This document shows, in pieces, positions 35,586-45,151 of a DNA stretch of 64,000 nucleotides (within the stretch, counting starts at the first letter, position 1; each line of letters opens with the position of its first letter). The stretch comes from Nocardia brevicatena NBRC 12119. GTDB lineage: Bacteria; Actinomycetota; Actinomycetes; Mycobacteriales; Mycobacteriaceae. Under the pieces are notes generated by a model that was not told the DNA's origin, searched no databases, and saw only the letters and a list, made by a program, of their open reading frames with translations. The DNA lies in contig NZ_BAFU01000244.1 in assembly GCF_000308495.1 (NCBI RefSeq), positions 1 to 64,000 on the forward strand, given 5' to 3'. The position numbers were made by a program, and so were the translations under genes.

Positions 35586-36212
35586 TGGATTCGCTCCTAC
35601 GACGGCAAGCATCGCAGGCTCGACGAGATGCTCGGTCTCGGCTTTGCCCTGTCGGCAGGTCGCCGAACGCAACGGCGGCCGCCCGCCGGCGACGAGTTTG
35701 ACGAAGTGGGCCAAAGCAGCAGGACCGGGAAACGACACCGGTCCGCTCACGACCGCCGAGACCGTCGAGGAGCTCCGACGGGTCGAGGGCGAGGACTCCG
35801 CGTATCGTCCCGGTCCTGGTGTTTTGGAGAAGGTGGACGCAGCGCTCGAACGGCAGCCCGGCAGCGCCGCCGACGTACTCGACAGTGTTATGCCCATCCC
35901 CCTCGAGACCACGCACGCCGAAGGGCGTCCCGATCAGGGAGCCGAGCGCGACGGTGCCATCGCCGCAGATCCGGATCCGCGAAACGACGCACAGGAGCAG
36001 GCGGTACACCAGGGCCCGGAGCCGGTCACCGACAATGCCGATCCCGCCGGCTCGGAGTCGGTGCAGCTATCCTCGACTGCCACTGCCGTGGACCCGCCGG
36101 AAGGAGCGCAAGTTGCTCACAAGCGCACTCCTCGCCTACGGGCGCTGGTCACCACGATGAGCGAGAAGGTGCGTGCGCTGGGCAACCTTGTCAAGGTTTA
36201 CCCCGGTCGATA
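35586..36212 (+). CDS. Unrecognised acidic open frame, uncertain gene
   Basis: A frame open to 36212 encodes an acidic, low-complexity segment (TAETVEELRRVEGED, then many Ala, Asp, Gln and Pro). It ends in a short basic helix-like tail (SEKVRALGNLVKVYPG). No known domain, membrane segment or catalytic motif is visible and no good ribosome-binding site was found. It may be the tail of a broken gene fused by chance to the ferredoxin remnant. Nothing supports a function. Confidence 0.25.
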
Positions 36213-36329
36213 GGTCCTGTGTGGGGTGGGCGGAAGAGCCGGTCCTGCTGTGGAATGCCGTAAACGATGAACGCCGCGGGCCGGGCGTTCTCCGGGGCCG
36301 TGCGCGGACTCGCCATCGGGGCGTGGAGG

Positions 36330-37099
36330 GATCAGGACGGTCGAGACAGTACTGCCTTCCACCGCTCCCGCAGGTCGGTGGTGATCGGGTTGTTCTTGTG
36401 GTCCATCCCTTCCACCGCGCGGGCCAGGGCCGGTGGCGCGGGGTCGCGGAAGATGAGTGGGTCCAACAGTCGTTGCCCGGCGTTTGTTGTCCGGGGCGAG
36501 TATGGGCACGATCGATCCCGAATCGTGGGCGCACACGGTCGAGGTCTCGACAGTGTTGGGCCTGGGTAAATCGGCGAACAGGTAGATATCGACCAGCGGG
36601 ATCGGCTCCAGGGTGACGATCAAGCCGCGGATCGGCCGATCGTGGGGAGGGCGGCCAGTTCGGGGATCCGGTCGGCGATGAGACCGGCGGTGTGGTCGAT
36701 CTGGTTGCGAGCATACTGGACGCGGTCGGTGAGAGCGGCCAGGCCGTCCTCGTTGCCGAGCTGCGCCGCGACGGTCGAACGCATGTTTTTCTCTTCGACG
36801 AGCAACACCGGTTCGGGGAATACGGCGAAGTAGCCGATGGTCTCTTTGTTCTCGGGGCCGTAGGTGATCGCCGAGTGAACGGCGGCCCCGCACCCGGTGA
36901 GCAGTGCGAGGTGACGTCCGACGAGCTTTTCGAAGGAATCTCCCGGCGCGCGCGGGAAGTCGGTGCCGAAGTGGGTCAGGCCGGTGAAGTGCAGTCCCAG
37001 TGGGGTGATCTTGTGCAGCAGATACGGGCTGATCAGCAGTCGGTACCCGTGGCTGGTGGTGATCACGGGGGTGGCCGGCAGCGGGTTGGTCAGCCACAT
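36330..37099 (-). pseudogene. Frameshifted hypothetical gene with a nuclease-like core
   Basis: The first 150 or so codons from 37099 read well: MWLTNPLPATPVITTSHGYR, then HFGTDFPRAPGDSFEKLVGR and FAVFPEPVLLVEEKN. The last resembles the acidic-x-E-x-K strand of NERD/PD-(D/E)xK-type nuclease folds. After about 36640 the coherent sequence continues in another frame (LIVTLEPIPLVDIYLFADLP). Near 36400 it shifts again (NPITTDLRERWKAVL). At least two frameshifts are needed. The nuclease-like reading is by eye and weak. Confidence 0.5.
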
Positions 37100-37510
37100 C
37101 TGCCGGCTGCGGACGGTTTCTACCGCGTCCTCCTTACGTGTTCACTCCTGCACCGTCGCCAGGTGGGTGGCGATCGCCTTCTGGCCGCGTTCAGCGTGCG
37201 GGCCGGCTGCCGAGGTGGCCGCATATGGCTGCCCGTGCCATGCGCCGACCGGATTCCTCTGCCCGTTGTCCCCATCGCTGACTTGGATCAGCCCGCCGAT
37301 CGAGGCGTGCCCAACCCCCTACCGCCATCAAATGTGAATGGGGAATATACTGATCGAAGTAGAAATTATCCATATGAGGTGGACATATGGAAATTTGCAT
37401 TCTAACCTCTGAGGCGTGAGGACAGTAACAGGCGGGTGGTTCGACGGACATCCACCTCGGTTCCCGCGGGGCGTGTCCGAGCAGTCGATCGATCCGTCAG
37501 AGGAGTTGTC
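37100..37510. promoter_or_regulatory. Promoter region of the mycofactocin-type SDR
   Basis: The AT-rich core is 37331-37410. It holds the inverted repeat CCATATG-N7-CATATGG at 37370-37390, followed by GGAAATTTGCAT at 37389-37400, which recurs exactly at 45450-45461. TAGAA at 37360 and ATTCTA at 37398-37403 flank the palindrome. The rest appears non-coding. Confidence 0.55.
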
Positions 37511-38332
37511 ATGTCAACAGCAGGTCGCTTGCAGGGGAAGGTTGCCTTCATCACCGGAGTGGCGCGTGGGCAGGGGCGTGCGCACGCGGTACGCCTGGCC
37601 GGTGAGGGTGCCGCGATCATCGGTGTCGACCTGGCCGGTCCGATCCCCAGCGTCCCGTACGACTCGCCCACGCCGGACGACCTCGAGGAGACCGTGAAGC
37701 TGGTGGAGAAGACGGGCGGCCGGATCATCGCTGAGCAGGGTGACGTGCGCGACGCGGCGCGGCTGAAGGAGGTAGTGGGCACCGGCGTCGCCGAGTTCGG
37801 TGGACTGGACATCATCGTGGCCAACGCCGGTGTCTGCATCCCCAGCACTTGGGACGAAACCCCGCCGGAGGTATTCGCCGCGCACATGGACACCAATGTC
37901 ACGGGAGTTTGGAACACTGTGATCGCCGGTGCGCCGCACCTGGTTTCCCGCGGTGGCGGTTCGGTAATCCTGATCAGTTCCTACGCGGGAAAGAAGGTCC
38001 AGCCGTTCATGGTCGGCTACACCGCCAGCAAGCACGCCGTCACCGGAATGACCCGGGCCTTCGCCGCCGAACTCGGCAAGCACAACATCCGGGTCAACAG
38101 CGTGCATCCGGGCAATGTCAATACCCCGATGGGGTCCGGTGACATGATCTCTGCCCTGGAGCGCGCCGCGAGCACCCACCCGACTCTGATGAACATGGGC
38201 ACCCCGTTCCTGCCCCGATTCTCGGCGGAGGCCGACGAGATCTCCAGCACCGTACTGTTTCTGGCCTCCGACGATGCCGGCTTCATCACCGCCGAGCACA
38301 TCAGCGTCGACGGCGGCGCGCAGTACTTCTGA
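37511..38332 (+). CDS. Mycofactocin-type SDR-family oxidoreductase
   Basis: A 273-residue SDR with the loop TGVARGQGRAHAVRLA, characteristic of SDRs whose nicotinamide cofactor does not exchange and which are coupled to mycofactocin. ANAG, the SSYAGKKVQPF region and YTASK complete the active site. AGGAG precedes the ATG at 37511. It likely oxidises an alcohol. It would need mycofactocin biosynthesis elsewhere in the genome, which is not in this window. It opens the second, decayed gene set, directly before a P450 remnant. Confidence 0.9.
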   Translation: MSTAGRLQGKVAFITGVARGQGRAHAVRLAGEGAAIIGVDLAGPIPSVPYDSPTPDDLEETVKLVEKTGGRIIAEQGDVRDAARLKEVVGTGVAEFGGLDIIVANAGVCIPSTWDETPPEVFAAHMDTNVTGVWNTVIAGAPHLVSRGGGSVILISSYAGKKVQPFMVGYTASKHAVTGMTRAFAAELGKHNIRVNSVHPGNVNTPMGSGDMISALERAASTHPTLMNMGTPFLPRFSAEADEISSTVLFLASDDAGFITAEHISVDGGAQYF

Positions 38333-38401
38333 CCCTTTCGCCCTCCTGACCACCGGTGTCGCTCCGCTGGGGCGCACCACGAGTAGAGAGAACAGAGACA
38401 G

Positions 38402-38870
38402 ATGACCGCTACACCGGTCCGGGACACCGACGCATACGCCGACGCCCCTGCTTCCCCTTCGTCCGTCGCTGCCCGTTCTCGGTGGCCGAGGACTATCGGA
38501 ACGTTCCGAACGACGGAACCCTCATATCGGTCACATTCAAGGGCTCCCCGGCCTGGCCGGTGACCGGATTCGACGACGTGCGCAGGGTGCCGACAGAACC
38601 CCGCACCACCCCAGAGCCGACCGACCTCGACGGACAGCGGCTGGATGCGGGCAAGCTGATCACGGTGGCGATGGACGCCGCGAACCGGGAGGGCCAGGTC
38701 TTCGCCGCTCCGGACACCTTCGATATCCACAACGACTCGCGCGGCCACCCGGCCTTCGGGTCCGGCATCCACTCGTGCCTCGGGGCGCAGCTCGCCCGGA
38801 TCGAGTTGCAGGTCTGATCGACACTCTGCCTCGGCGTATTCCGACGCCGGCCTTGGAGGAACTGCGGGCG
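38402..38870 (+). pseudogene. Cytochrome P450 remnant with large internal deletion
   Basis: The N-terminal part (FPFVRRCPFSVAEDY, FKGSPAWPVTGFDDVRR) aligns with residues about 25-75 of the intact P450 at 2688-3923. It then joins directly to the C-terminal haem region (FDIHNDSRG, FGSGIHSCLGAQLARIE). About 230-250 residues, including the I-helix and ExxR, are missing. There is a frame change near 38450 after MTATPVRDTDAYAD and another near 38814. No active P450 can result. Confidence 0.88.
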
Positions 38871-38881
38871 CCCGCGGTGGG

Positions 38882-39873
38882 TCAGGAGACGGTGGCTCGC
38901 TGTGCAGCTAGTACGCCTTGGAGGCGGGAGATGTAGTCGTGCCACTGCACCTCGCCGTAGCCGGTGCGGCCCTCCCACTCGCAGTCGAAGAGCCCCATCA
39001 CCAGGAAGATGTTCTGTCCGCCGTCGATCTCGGCCGAGGCGCGAGCGCTTCCCGTGATCGCGTAGGACGTGCCTTCTTCGTCGACCGCGTCGTAGCGCAG
39101 GCCGGTGATCCGTAATCCCTCACGGACGTATCTCACGTCGGCCTTGCTCAGACGCAATGCGCGACCCTCGCGGAGCACGTAGCCGTGGGACACCTCTGGG
39201 GCGCCGTCGGCTCGTTCGCCGGTGTGGGTGAGCAGGGTCAACTCTTCGCCGAAGTGGATCAGATCGAAGGTGCCGATCGTGTGACCGACCTCGGCCCGAG
39301 GGCTCCACGAGTGGTCACGGTTGCTGACACAGTCCACGGGATGCTCGGTGCCGTCGATGACGACGCTTCCGGTCACGCGCGTGGTCTGATCGATGTGCCC
39401 GTAGGGTTCGGTTCCGGTCCGGTTGGCCGGCGCGCCCTGGCCGGGGGTGCGGTGGAATGCGACGAAGCCTTCGGGGCCGTTGGCCACCTTGGTGAATTCG
39501 AGGTCCACCGGGGCATGAGCGATTCGAAGTGCAGGTCGGCGCGCATTCGCCGACAGTGTGAGCGGTACTGCAGGTCGTAGCTGTGCGGCGCGCGGCCCTT
39601 GACCCGTATCCCGCTGTCCAGGGTGAAATCGGCCAGCCGGGCGTTGCCGATCGGACTGTTGTACTGCATATCGCACATCTCCATGTCGAGCACGGAGTCG
39701 CACATCCGGGAGAATGCGTAGACTTTGGTGGTCGCGACGCCGGTGTTCAATCGGAAGCCGGTCCAGAAGTGCAGCCGGATGTTGCTCTCGGTCGTGGCCG
39801 AGAACCAGTGTGTCTCCATCCACCGTGGGTCGCGGTAGGCCGGGCGGGAGAAGTCGCCGTAACTGCGGGGCAT
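38882..39873 (-). pseudogene. DUF7064/DUF7065-type gene (copy B) with one-base frameshift
   Basis: The N-terminal half starts at 39873 (MPRSYGDFSRPAYRDPRW) and reads cleanly to FESLM. The remainder continues in a neighbouring frame as APVDLEFTKVANGPEGFVAF and runs to 38882, including NRDHSWSPRAE and GYGEVQWHDYI. Adding one base near 39514 restores a single protein of about 330 residues. This is a real frameshift or a single sequencing error. It shares the DHSW signature with copies A and C. Confidence 0.8.
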
Positions 39874-39893
39874 GTTCGTCTTTCCTCCGTGGG

Positions 39894-41435
39894 TCAGGGA
39901 CGGGCGACTGCCCGCAGGCACATGTCACGGATCTCCCGCTTCATGAGCTTGTCGTTGGTATTGCGCGGCAGTGCCGCCGCAACGTCGATGGAACGCGGCC
40001 ACTTGTACTTGGCCAGCCGTGACTTACAGAACTCCAGGATGTCGGCCTCCATACCGTCGGCGTCGACACCGGCCCGCAGCTCGACCACGGCCTTGACCAC
40101 CTCACCGAGATCGTCGTCGGGGATCCCGACCACTGCGGCGTCGGCGACTCCGGGATGCTCGACCAGAACGTCCTCGATCTCGCGCGGGTAGATGTTCACG
40201 CCACCGGAGACGACGGTGAAGCCGACCCGGTCGGTCAGGTACAGGTAGCCGTCGGCATCCACGTAACCGATGTCTCCGGTGGTGCTCATCGAACCGTCGG
40301 CGCTCTGCGCCTCGGCGGTCTTGGCCGGGTCGTTGAGGTAGACGAAGTTCGTCGCGCCCCGGATCCAGACCTGCCCGGTCTCACCGGTGGGTACCTCGTT
40401 GCCGTCCGCGTCCAGGATCAGCAGTTCACCGGCCAGCGGCTTGCCGACGGTACCCGGGTGCGCCAGCCATTCCTCCGAGTCGCAGATGACGCTGCCGTTG
40501 GCCTCGGTGGAGCCGTAGTACTCGTGGATGATGGGGCCGAGCCACTCGATCATGCCGCGTTTGACCGAGGGCGGACACGGTGCGGCGCCGTGGGCGATCG
40601 CCTCGATCGACGAGACATCGTACTTCGCGCGCACCTCCTCGGACAGCTGCAGGATCCGCGACATCATGGTGGGCACCACCAGCGAATGGGTGACCTTGTG
40701 TTTCTCCACCAGGCGCAGGAAGTTCTCCGCGTCGAAGCGGCACATTATGACGCAGGTTCCGCCGCAACGCAGCGACTCCGCGGTCGAGGACTGTGGGCCG
40801 GAGTGGTAGAGCGGCGCCGGCTGGAGGAACACCATGTCCGGGCGGGTGTGGTAGACCTTCGGCGCCAATCGGAAGATGGGCAGCGGGTCGCTCGGGTCGA
40901 TGTCGAGTTGTGGTCGCAGTACGCCTTTCGGCTTACCGGTGGTGCCCGACGAGTACAGCAGCGCCATGCCCAGTTTCTCATTCTCGACCGGAGTGGTCGG
41001 GTATACGCCGACCACGGTCTCGTAGTCCTTGAACTCCGAGATCTCGTCGGGCTTGTCCCACATGAGCCACCGCTCCACCTTCGGGCACAGTGCGGGCAGG
41101 CGCCAGGCCACTTCGGCCACATGGGCGGAGACCACCACGACCTTCGAGTCCGAGTCGTTGACGACGTACGCCGCCTCCTCGGTGGTCAGGTGATAGTTGA
41201 TCAGCGTGTAGTAGACGCCGGTCCGCTCGCCGGCGCCCTGTACCACCATGGAGCCCAGCGAGTTCTCGAACATCACCGCGATCCGCTCGCCTTGGCGCAC
41301 GCCTGCGTCGCGGATGAAGTGGGCCATCTGGTTGGCCTTCTCCTCGAACTGGCGGTAGGTGAGCGACTCGTCGGTGTCCGCCATGACCAGTGCGACGCGG
41401 TCGGGGTAATTCTGGGCTCGGGGGCCGGGGTACAC
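39894..41435 (-). CDS. AMP-forming acyl-CoA synthetase (FadD-like), second copy
   Basis: A 513-residue adenylate-forming ligase. It has YSSGTTGKPKGVLRP, EYYGSTEANGS and a C-terminal NDKLMKREIRD with the expected catalytic Lys. The GTG at 41435 has AGGAGG 7 nt upstream and gives VYPGPRAQNYPDRVA. Codons upstream to 41543 look non-native. It is homologous to the ligase at 11713-13287. It ends 20 nt before the frameshifted DUF7064-type gene on the same strand. Confidence 0.94.
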   Translation of the reverse strand: MYPGPRAQNYPDRVALVMADTDESLTYRQFEEKANQMAHFIRDAGVRQGERIAVMFENSLGSMVVQGAGERTGVYYTLINYHLTTEEAAYVVNDSDSKVVVVSAHVAEVAWRLPALCPKVERWLMWDKPDEISEFKDYETVVGVYPTTPVENEKLGMALLYSSGTTGKPKGVLRPQLDIDPSDPLPIFRLAPKVYHTRPDMVFLQPAPLYHSGPQSSTAESLRCGGTCVIMCRFDAENFLRLVEKHKVTHSLVVPTMMSRILQLSEEVRAKYDVSSIEAIAHGAAPCPPSVKRGMIEWLGPIIHEYYGSTEANGSVICDSEEWLAHPGTVGKPLAGELLILDADGNEVPTGETGQVWIRGATNFVYLNDPAKTAEAQSADGSMSTTGDIGYVDADGYLYLTDRVGFTVVSGGVNIYPREIEDVLVEHPGVADAAVVGIPDDDLGEVVKAVVELRAGVDADGMEADILEFCKSRLAKYKWPRSIDVAAALPRNTNDKLMKREIRDMCLRAVARP

Positions 41436-41666
41436 GGTGTCCTCCTGGTGACTGAGGCATGCTCGGCGGTGTCGGCGCGGGCAACGGTGGGACCTGGGTC
41501 CGTGCGTTGCTGGCCGCAGTGTGTTGACATCACGAACAACCACCGGTGGTGTGAACTGTAATTTCGATGTCTTAGTTCGTCAACAGCGGACTTTACACTG
41601 CGTAGTTGACGCAAGTGTTATTTCAAATTCTGGTTTTATGGGGAAGTTCGGTGTTAGTCTCCCGGC
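41436..41666. promoter_or_regulatory. Divergent promoter region between FadD and esterase
   Basis: A 231-bp AT-rich region. It contains the perfect palindrome ACCACCGGTGGT at 41539-41550 and the inverted pair CGTCAAC (41578-41584)/GTTGACG (41605-41611) with a 20-bp spacer. These are candidate operators for the divergent genes. Confidence 0.45.
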
Positions 41667-42581
41667 ATGTCGCACACCGCCGAACTCGGTCCTGACGCTC
41701 CGGTAGCCCGTGCTGATGCACTCTACGAGGGCGTGTTCGGAGCACGTCATGAGCAAAGCATCGAAGCCACCCGCGAGCGATTCGAGAGCATGCTGGCCCG
41801 GTTCCCGATCGACCCCGCCGTGGTGGTCGACGAGATCGCGGTGGGGGGCGTCCCCGGGCTGCGGGTCACCGCACCCGGAGCCTCCGCGACCCGGGTGCTG
41901 GTCTGGTTCCACAGCGGGGGCTACGTGCTCGGCAGTGCCCGTGGCCATCGCAGCCTGGCGGCGTCCCTGTCGGCGGCGACCGGCCGTGCGGTGGTGCTTC
42001 CGGACTACCGCCGAGCGCCCGAGCACGCCTTCCCCGCCGCGGTCGACGATGCCGGGGCGGCTCTGGCCGCGGTTCTCGACGGTGGGTGCGGTCCGGTCAC
42101 GGATGTCGCCGTCGGCGGCGATTCCGCCGGTGGCGCGCTCACCCTGACCTCGCTGGTCCGCCGCCGTGACGCGGGTGGGCGGCTACCCACTCGCGCGGTA
42201 CTCGTTTCGCCATTGCTCGACCTGGCAGGTACCGGGACGAGCATGGTGACCAATGCCGACCTCGACCGGGCCGTCAGCAAGCAGGGCCTGCGGACCATCG
42301 TGGCGCTCTATCTGCGTGGGATCGACCGGGCGCACCCGGAGGCCACGGTGCTCAACGCGGACCTGCACGGTCTCCCGCCGGTGCTGGTACAGGCGGGCGG
42401 TGCCGAAGTGCTGCTCGACGACTCGGTTCGCGTATCCGACCGGCTCACCGACGCCGGCGTGCGCACCCGGCTATACATCTACGACGGTATGCCACATGCC
42501 TGGCCGCTATTCGGGTCGTTCCTGCCGGCGGGGCGCGCCGCGGTCGAGGAGATTGCGGCCTTCCTGGCCGAGGAGTTCTGA
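41667..42581 (+). CDS. Alpha/beta hydrolase, HSL-type (copy 3, HSGG variant)
   Basis: A 304-residue HSL-family hydrolase. The oxyanion motif reads WFHSGGYVLGSA, with HSGG in place of HGGG. The nucleophile motif GGDSAGGAL and the C-terminal GMPHAWPLF are intact. The stop overlaps the next start (TGATG), coupling it to the EthD-like gene. Likely substrate: an ester or lactone produced by a BVMO. Confidence 0.92.
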   Translation: MSHTAELGPDAPVARADALYEGVFGARHEQSIEATRERFESMLARFPIDPAVVVDEIAVGGVPGLRVTAPGASATRVLVWFHSGGYVLGSARGHRSLAASLSAATGRAVVLPDYRRAPEHAFPAAVDDAGAALAAVLDGGCGPVTDVAVGGDSAGGALTLTSLVRRRDAGGRLPTRAVLVSPLLDLAGTGTSMVTNADLDRAVSKQGLRTIVALYLRGIDRAHPEATVLNADLHGLPPVLVQAGGAEVLLDDSVRVSDRLTDAGVRTRLYIYDGMPHAWPLFGSFLPAGRAAVEEIAAFLAEEF

Positions 42582-42955
42582 TGATCACCCTGACCATGCT
42601 GCTGACCAAGCGTGACGACCTCACCGACGAGGAGTTCCGACATTACTACGAAGAGCGGCACATCCCGCTGGTGGCGCGCCTGGTGCGAGCCCGCCCGGTC
42701 GGCTATGCGCGGCATCATCGGATGGACGACGCGCTCGCCCGCCGGCTGGCCGAGGGCCGCGGCGATCGCGTCGAGGAGAACGTCAGCGCGATCACCCACA
42801 TCACGCTCGCCACGCGTGCCGATGCCGAGCAGCTGGTCGAGACCATGTTGGAGCAATCGGTCCGGGACGCGCTGACGGCCGACGAGGGCCGGTTCCTGGC
42901 CGAGGGGGGCATTCGATGGCTGGTGACCGGGGGCCCGGACGACTTCGCGCCGTAA
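42581..42955 (+). CDS. EthD-like dimeric alpha-beta barrel protein
   Basis: A 124-residue protein of the EthD/Dabb-like fold. The start MITLTMLLTKRDDLTDEEFRHYYEERHIPL has the family pattern FxxYYxxxHxPL. Such small proteins are found with ether-, aromatic- and steroid-degradation genes and sometimes act as dehydratases or isomerases. It overlaps the upstream esterase stop by one base. Confidence 0.82.
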   Translation: MITLTMLLTKRDDLTDEEFRHYYEERHIPLVARLVRARPVGYARHHRMDDALARRLAEGRGDRVEENVSAITHITLATRADAEQLVETMLEQSVRDALTADEGRFLAEGGIRWLVTGGPDDFAP

Positions 42956-42964
42956 CAACCTCCG

Positions 42965-43002
42965 ACAGCCGCGTTGCGATCGATCGACCGCAGCGCGGCT
43001 GT
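42965..43002. terminator. Hairpin terminator between convergent genes
   Basis: The arms ACAGCCGCGTTGCG and CGCAGCGCGGCTGT (one mismatch) enclose a 10-nt loop, just after the EthD stop and just before the end of the convergent phosphotransferase gene. It probably terminates both transcripts. Confidence 0.75.
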
Positions 43003-43016
43003 GCCGCGGTCCTCGG

Positions 43017-44063
43017 TCAGCCGAGTAGGTCGATGCTGTGATGATCCGTGATCGCGGCGGCATAGCGCTCGGTCATTCCCCGGACAGCCGCGGGGGGCTG
43101 GATCGCCGAAGGCAATGTGGCCCAGATGATCCCTCGCACCATGTGCGCCTGGTAGTCGACCCAGCTCTGGTCCGCGTCCAATCGCGGTCCGCCTGCGCGA
43201 GCTACCGCGTCCCGGTAGGCGCCGAGCAGGTCGCGCTCATGCGCGCGCCGGTCGGCGACCGAGAGCGCGCCCGCCACGAAGTAGGACACGTCGTAGACCC
43301 ACACCCCCAGACATGCGGTCGGCCAGTCGATGAAGACGACCTCATCCTGGGCCGATATGAACGCATTGCCGTGGTGGGCGTCGCCGTGCAGTACGCAGTG
43401 CGGCCCGGACGCGTCCCGCTCGAACATCTTCCCGTACGCTCGGAGCACCGCGTCCCGGTCCCGGAGCGCGTGCGGCAGTGGATGGGCCTCCGGCGCGAGT
43501 GCTGTGGCCTCGAAGTTCGTGGGGGAGAACAACATCTCGAGGGCCAGTTTGAAGTCCGGCGAACCGTGGCGGAGGAACGGTGTGTCGGAGAAGTCGCTGC
43601 CCCACGTCGAGCCGTGCAGCCGTCCGAGGGTGTCGAGGCCCGCGGCCACTCGTTCGGGCGTCCACGGTGTCGCGGGATCGCCGAAGCTGACGCCGGCCTT
43701 GGCGAGGTCCTCCATCACCAGCACGCCGCGGCCCTCCGTCTCGCCGTAGGCGTACCGGATCCGGGCTGTCGGCATGTCGAGCCGGGGGATCACGTCCTGA
43801 TAGAACTGCGCTTCGCGCTGGGTGGTCGTCTGGCCCACCGCGCTCTCGGCGTCTTCGCCGAATTCGGCCTTCACGCACAGGAACTCACCTTCGTGCTCGC
43901 CCTCGGCGCTGTCGCCGTAGGTGACGTGGACCAGCACCTTGGTCGAGGTTCCCCAGATGACGTCGGTTACCTCCATCCCGATGACAGGACGTCGCAGTAC
44001 CGAACTCAGCCAGTGCGGGGTGATGTCGTCGATAGTCGCGGGCACGGGTGCCGTGACGGACAT
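43017..44063 (-). CDS. APH-like phosphotransferase (divergent)
   Basis: A 348-residue kinase-fold protein. The catalytic loop is HGDAHHGN and the metal-binding Asp is in VFIDWPTA. It resembles ecdysteroid-kinase/APH-like proteins. GAGGAGC precedes the ATG at 44063. Unlike the other two kinases here, it has no DUF6285-like neighbour. It lies directly downstream of the DUF7064-type copy C. Its probable role is phosphorylation of a hydroxylated small molecule or CoA ester. Confidence 0.87.
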   Translation of the reverse strand: MSVTAPVPATIDDITPHWLSSVLRRPVIGMEVTDVIWGTSTKVLVHVTYGDSAEGEHEGEFLCVKAEFGEDAESAVGQTTTQREAQFYQDVIPRLDMPTARIRYAYGETEGRGVLVMEDLAKAGVSFGDPATPWTPERVAAGLDTLGRLHGSTWGSDFSDTPFLRHGSPDFKLALEMLFSPTNFEATALAPEAHPLPHALRDRDAVLRAYGKMFERDASGPHCVLHGDAHHGNAFISAQDEVVFIDWPTACLGVWVYDVSYFVAGALSVADRRAHERDLLGAYRDAVARAGGPRLDADQSWVDYQAHMVRGIIWATLPSAIQPPAAVRGMTERYAAAITDHHSIDLLG

Positions 44064-44104
44064 GTGGGCTCCTCGGGTCGGGAGATGAGGGGGAGGGGGA
44101 GACG

Positions 44105-45151
44105 TCACAGCCGAGGGGGTCGCACCGCGTGGCGCCGGACGTGATCGGTGAACATGCAGTCTTGGTAGTCGCCGTAACCGGTTCGGCCGTCGAGGTCGTA
44201 CTCCATCAGCGCCCATTCGACGAGCAGATTCGGGAAAGCCGGGTGCACGATGTGCGCGATGCTCCGGCCGGTGAGCGAGTACACGGTTCCCCGGGTGTCG
44301 GTGAGTTCGACCTCGGCCCGATCCGGTGCGATGCCGTCGGCGCCGCGGATGGTCCGCTTCTCCATGCGGTTCAGGCCGCGCAGCTCGCCCTCGGTCCAGA
44401 CCCATCCCCATCGGAGCGAGTCGGGCAGGGATCCGGAATCGAAATCATCGGCCCACTCGGGGGCCCGGTGGTATGCGTCGAAGCCGACGAAGTGGAAGCT
44501 CAGGTCCTCGCCGAAGGTCGCGGCGCCCCACGTCAGCGGTGGAATCGGCTGCGGCTTTTCGGACCGCACCTGATTCCAGCTGCGGTCCCGCGTGAAGAAG
44601 CTGTTCACCTCGTAGGTCTTGTCACGCAGCCGCAGGGTTCCGGTGGTCCGCATGGTCTGCGCGAGGTGTTTGCCGTCGAGGCGCCCGGCCGCGGGCATGA
44701 TCGCGTCGTAGCGGAGGTCCAGTGTGACCGACCCATCCGTGCTCCGGTACTGGACGTCGATCTGCTGCAGCGGCTCGCGCACCTGCAGGGTCAACCCGTT
44801 GCCGAAGTCGATGTCGTCGAGGTCCGTTTCGGGATACGGCAGGACCATCCGGTAGTCGTAGTGCTCGGCCTGCAGCCAGATCGGGTTGAACCCCTGGTAG
44901 ATGAACACGCCACCGGAAGCCTGCCGTTGGAACGGGTGCAGCCAGGAGTAGATCTGTCCGCTGATCCGTTCCTCGGGAATGCAGAAGCCGAGGTACACGG
45001 TCTCCGTCCAGTCCGGATTGTCCTGCGGTGCCTCGGCCTGATGCATGTGGAACATGTCGGCGGAGTAGTCCAACGTGAGGAACTCGTCGGTGTGCGGTCT
45101 TGCATCGGGGTAGATCTCGTACCCGGTCGAGTTCTGCTGCTCGAGTGTCAT
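44105..45151 (-). CDS. DUF7064/DUF7065-type protein (copy C)
   Basis: A 348-residue protein of unknown function related to copies A and B. It has GVFIYQGFNPIWLQ, a mid-protein FTRDRSWNQ where copies A and B read DHSW, and a C-terminal GYGDYQDCMF. The His-to-Arg change in DRSW may matter if that residue is catalytic. AAGGAG precedes the ATG at 45151. The frame extends to 45400 upstream but without family-like sequence. It forms an operon with the kinase at 43017-44063. Confidence 0.8.
   Translation of the reverse strand: MTLEQQNSTGYEIYPDARPHTDEFLTLDYSADMFHMHQAEAPQDNPDWTETVYLGFCIPEERISGQIYSWLHPFQRQASGGVFIYQGFNPIWLQAEHYDYRMVLPYPETDLDDIDFGNGLTLQVREPLQQIDVQYRSTDGSVTLDLRYDAIMPAAGRLDGKHLAQTMRTTGTLRLRDKTYEVNSFFTRDRSWNQVRSEKPQPIPPLTWGAATFGEDLSFHFVGFDAYHRAPEWADDFDSGSLPDSLRWGWVWTEGELRGLNRMEKRTIRGADGIAPDRAEVELTDTRGTVYSLTGRSIAHIVHPAFPNLLVEWALMEYDLDGRTGYGDYQDCMFTDHVRRHAVRPPRL

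Noticed and set aside
40155-41561. 468-codon plus-strand open frame
   Set aside because: Antisense to the second FadD-like ligase, which has complete adenylation motifs.
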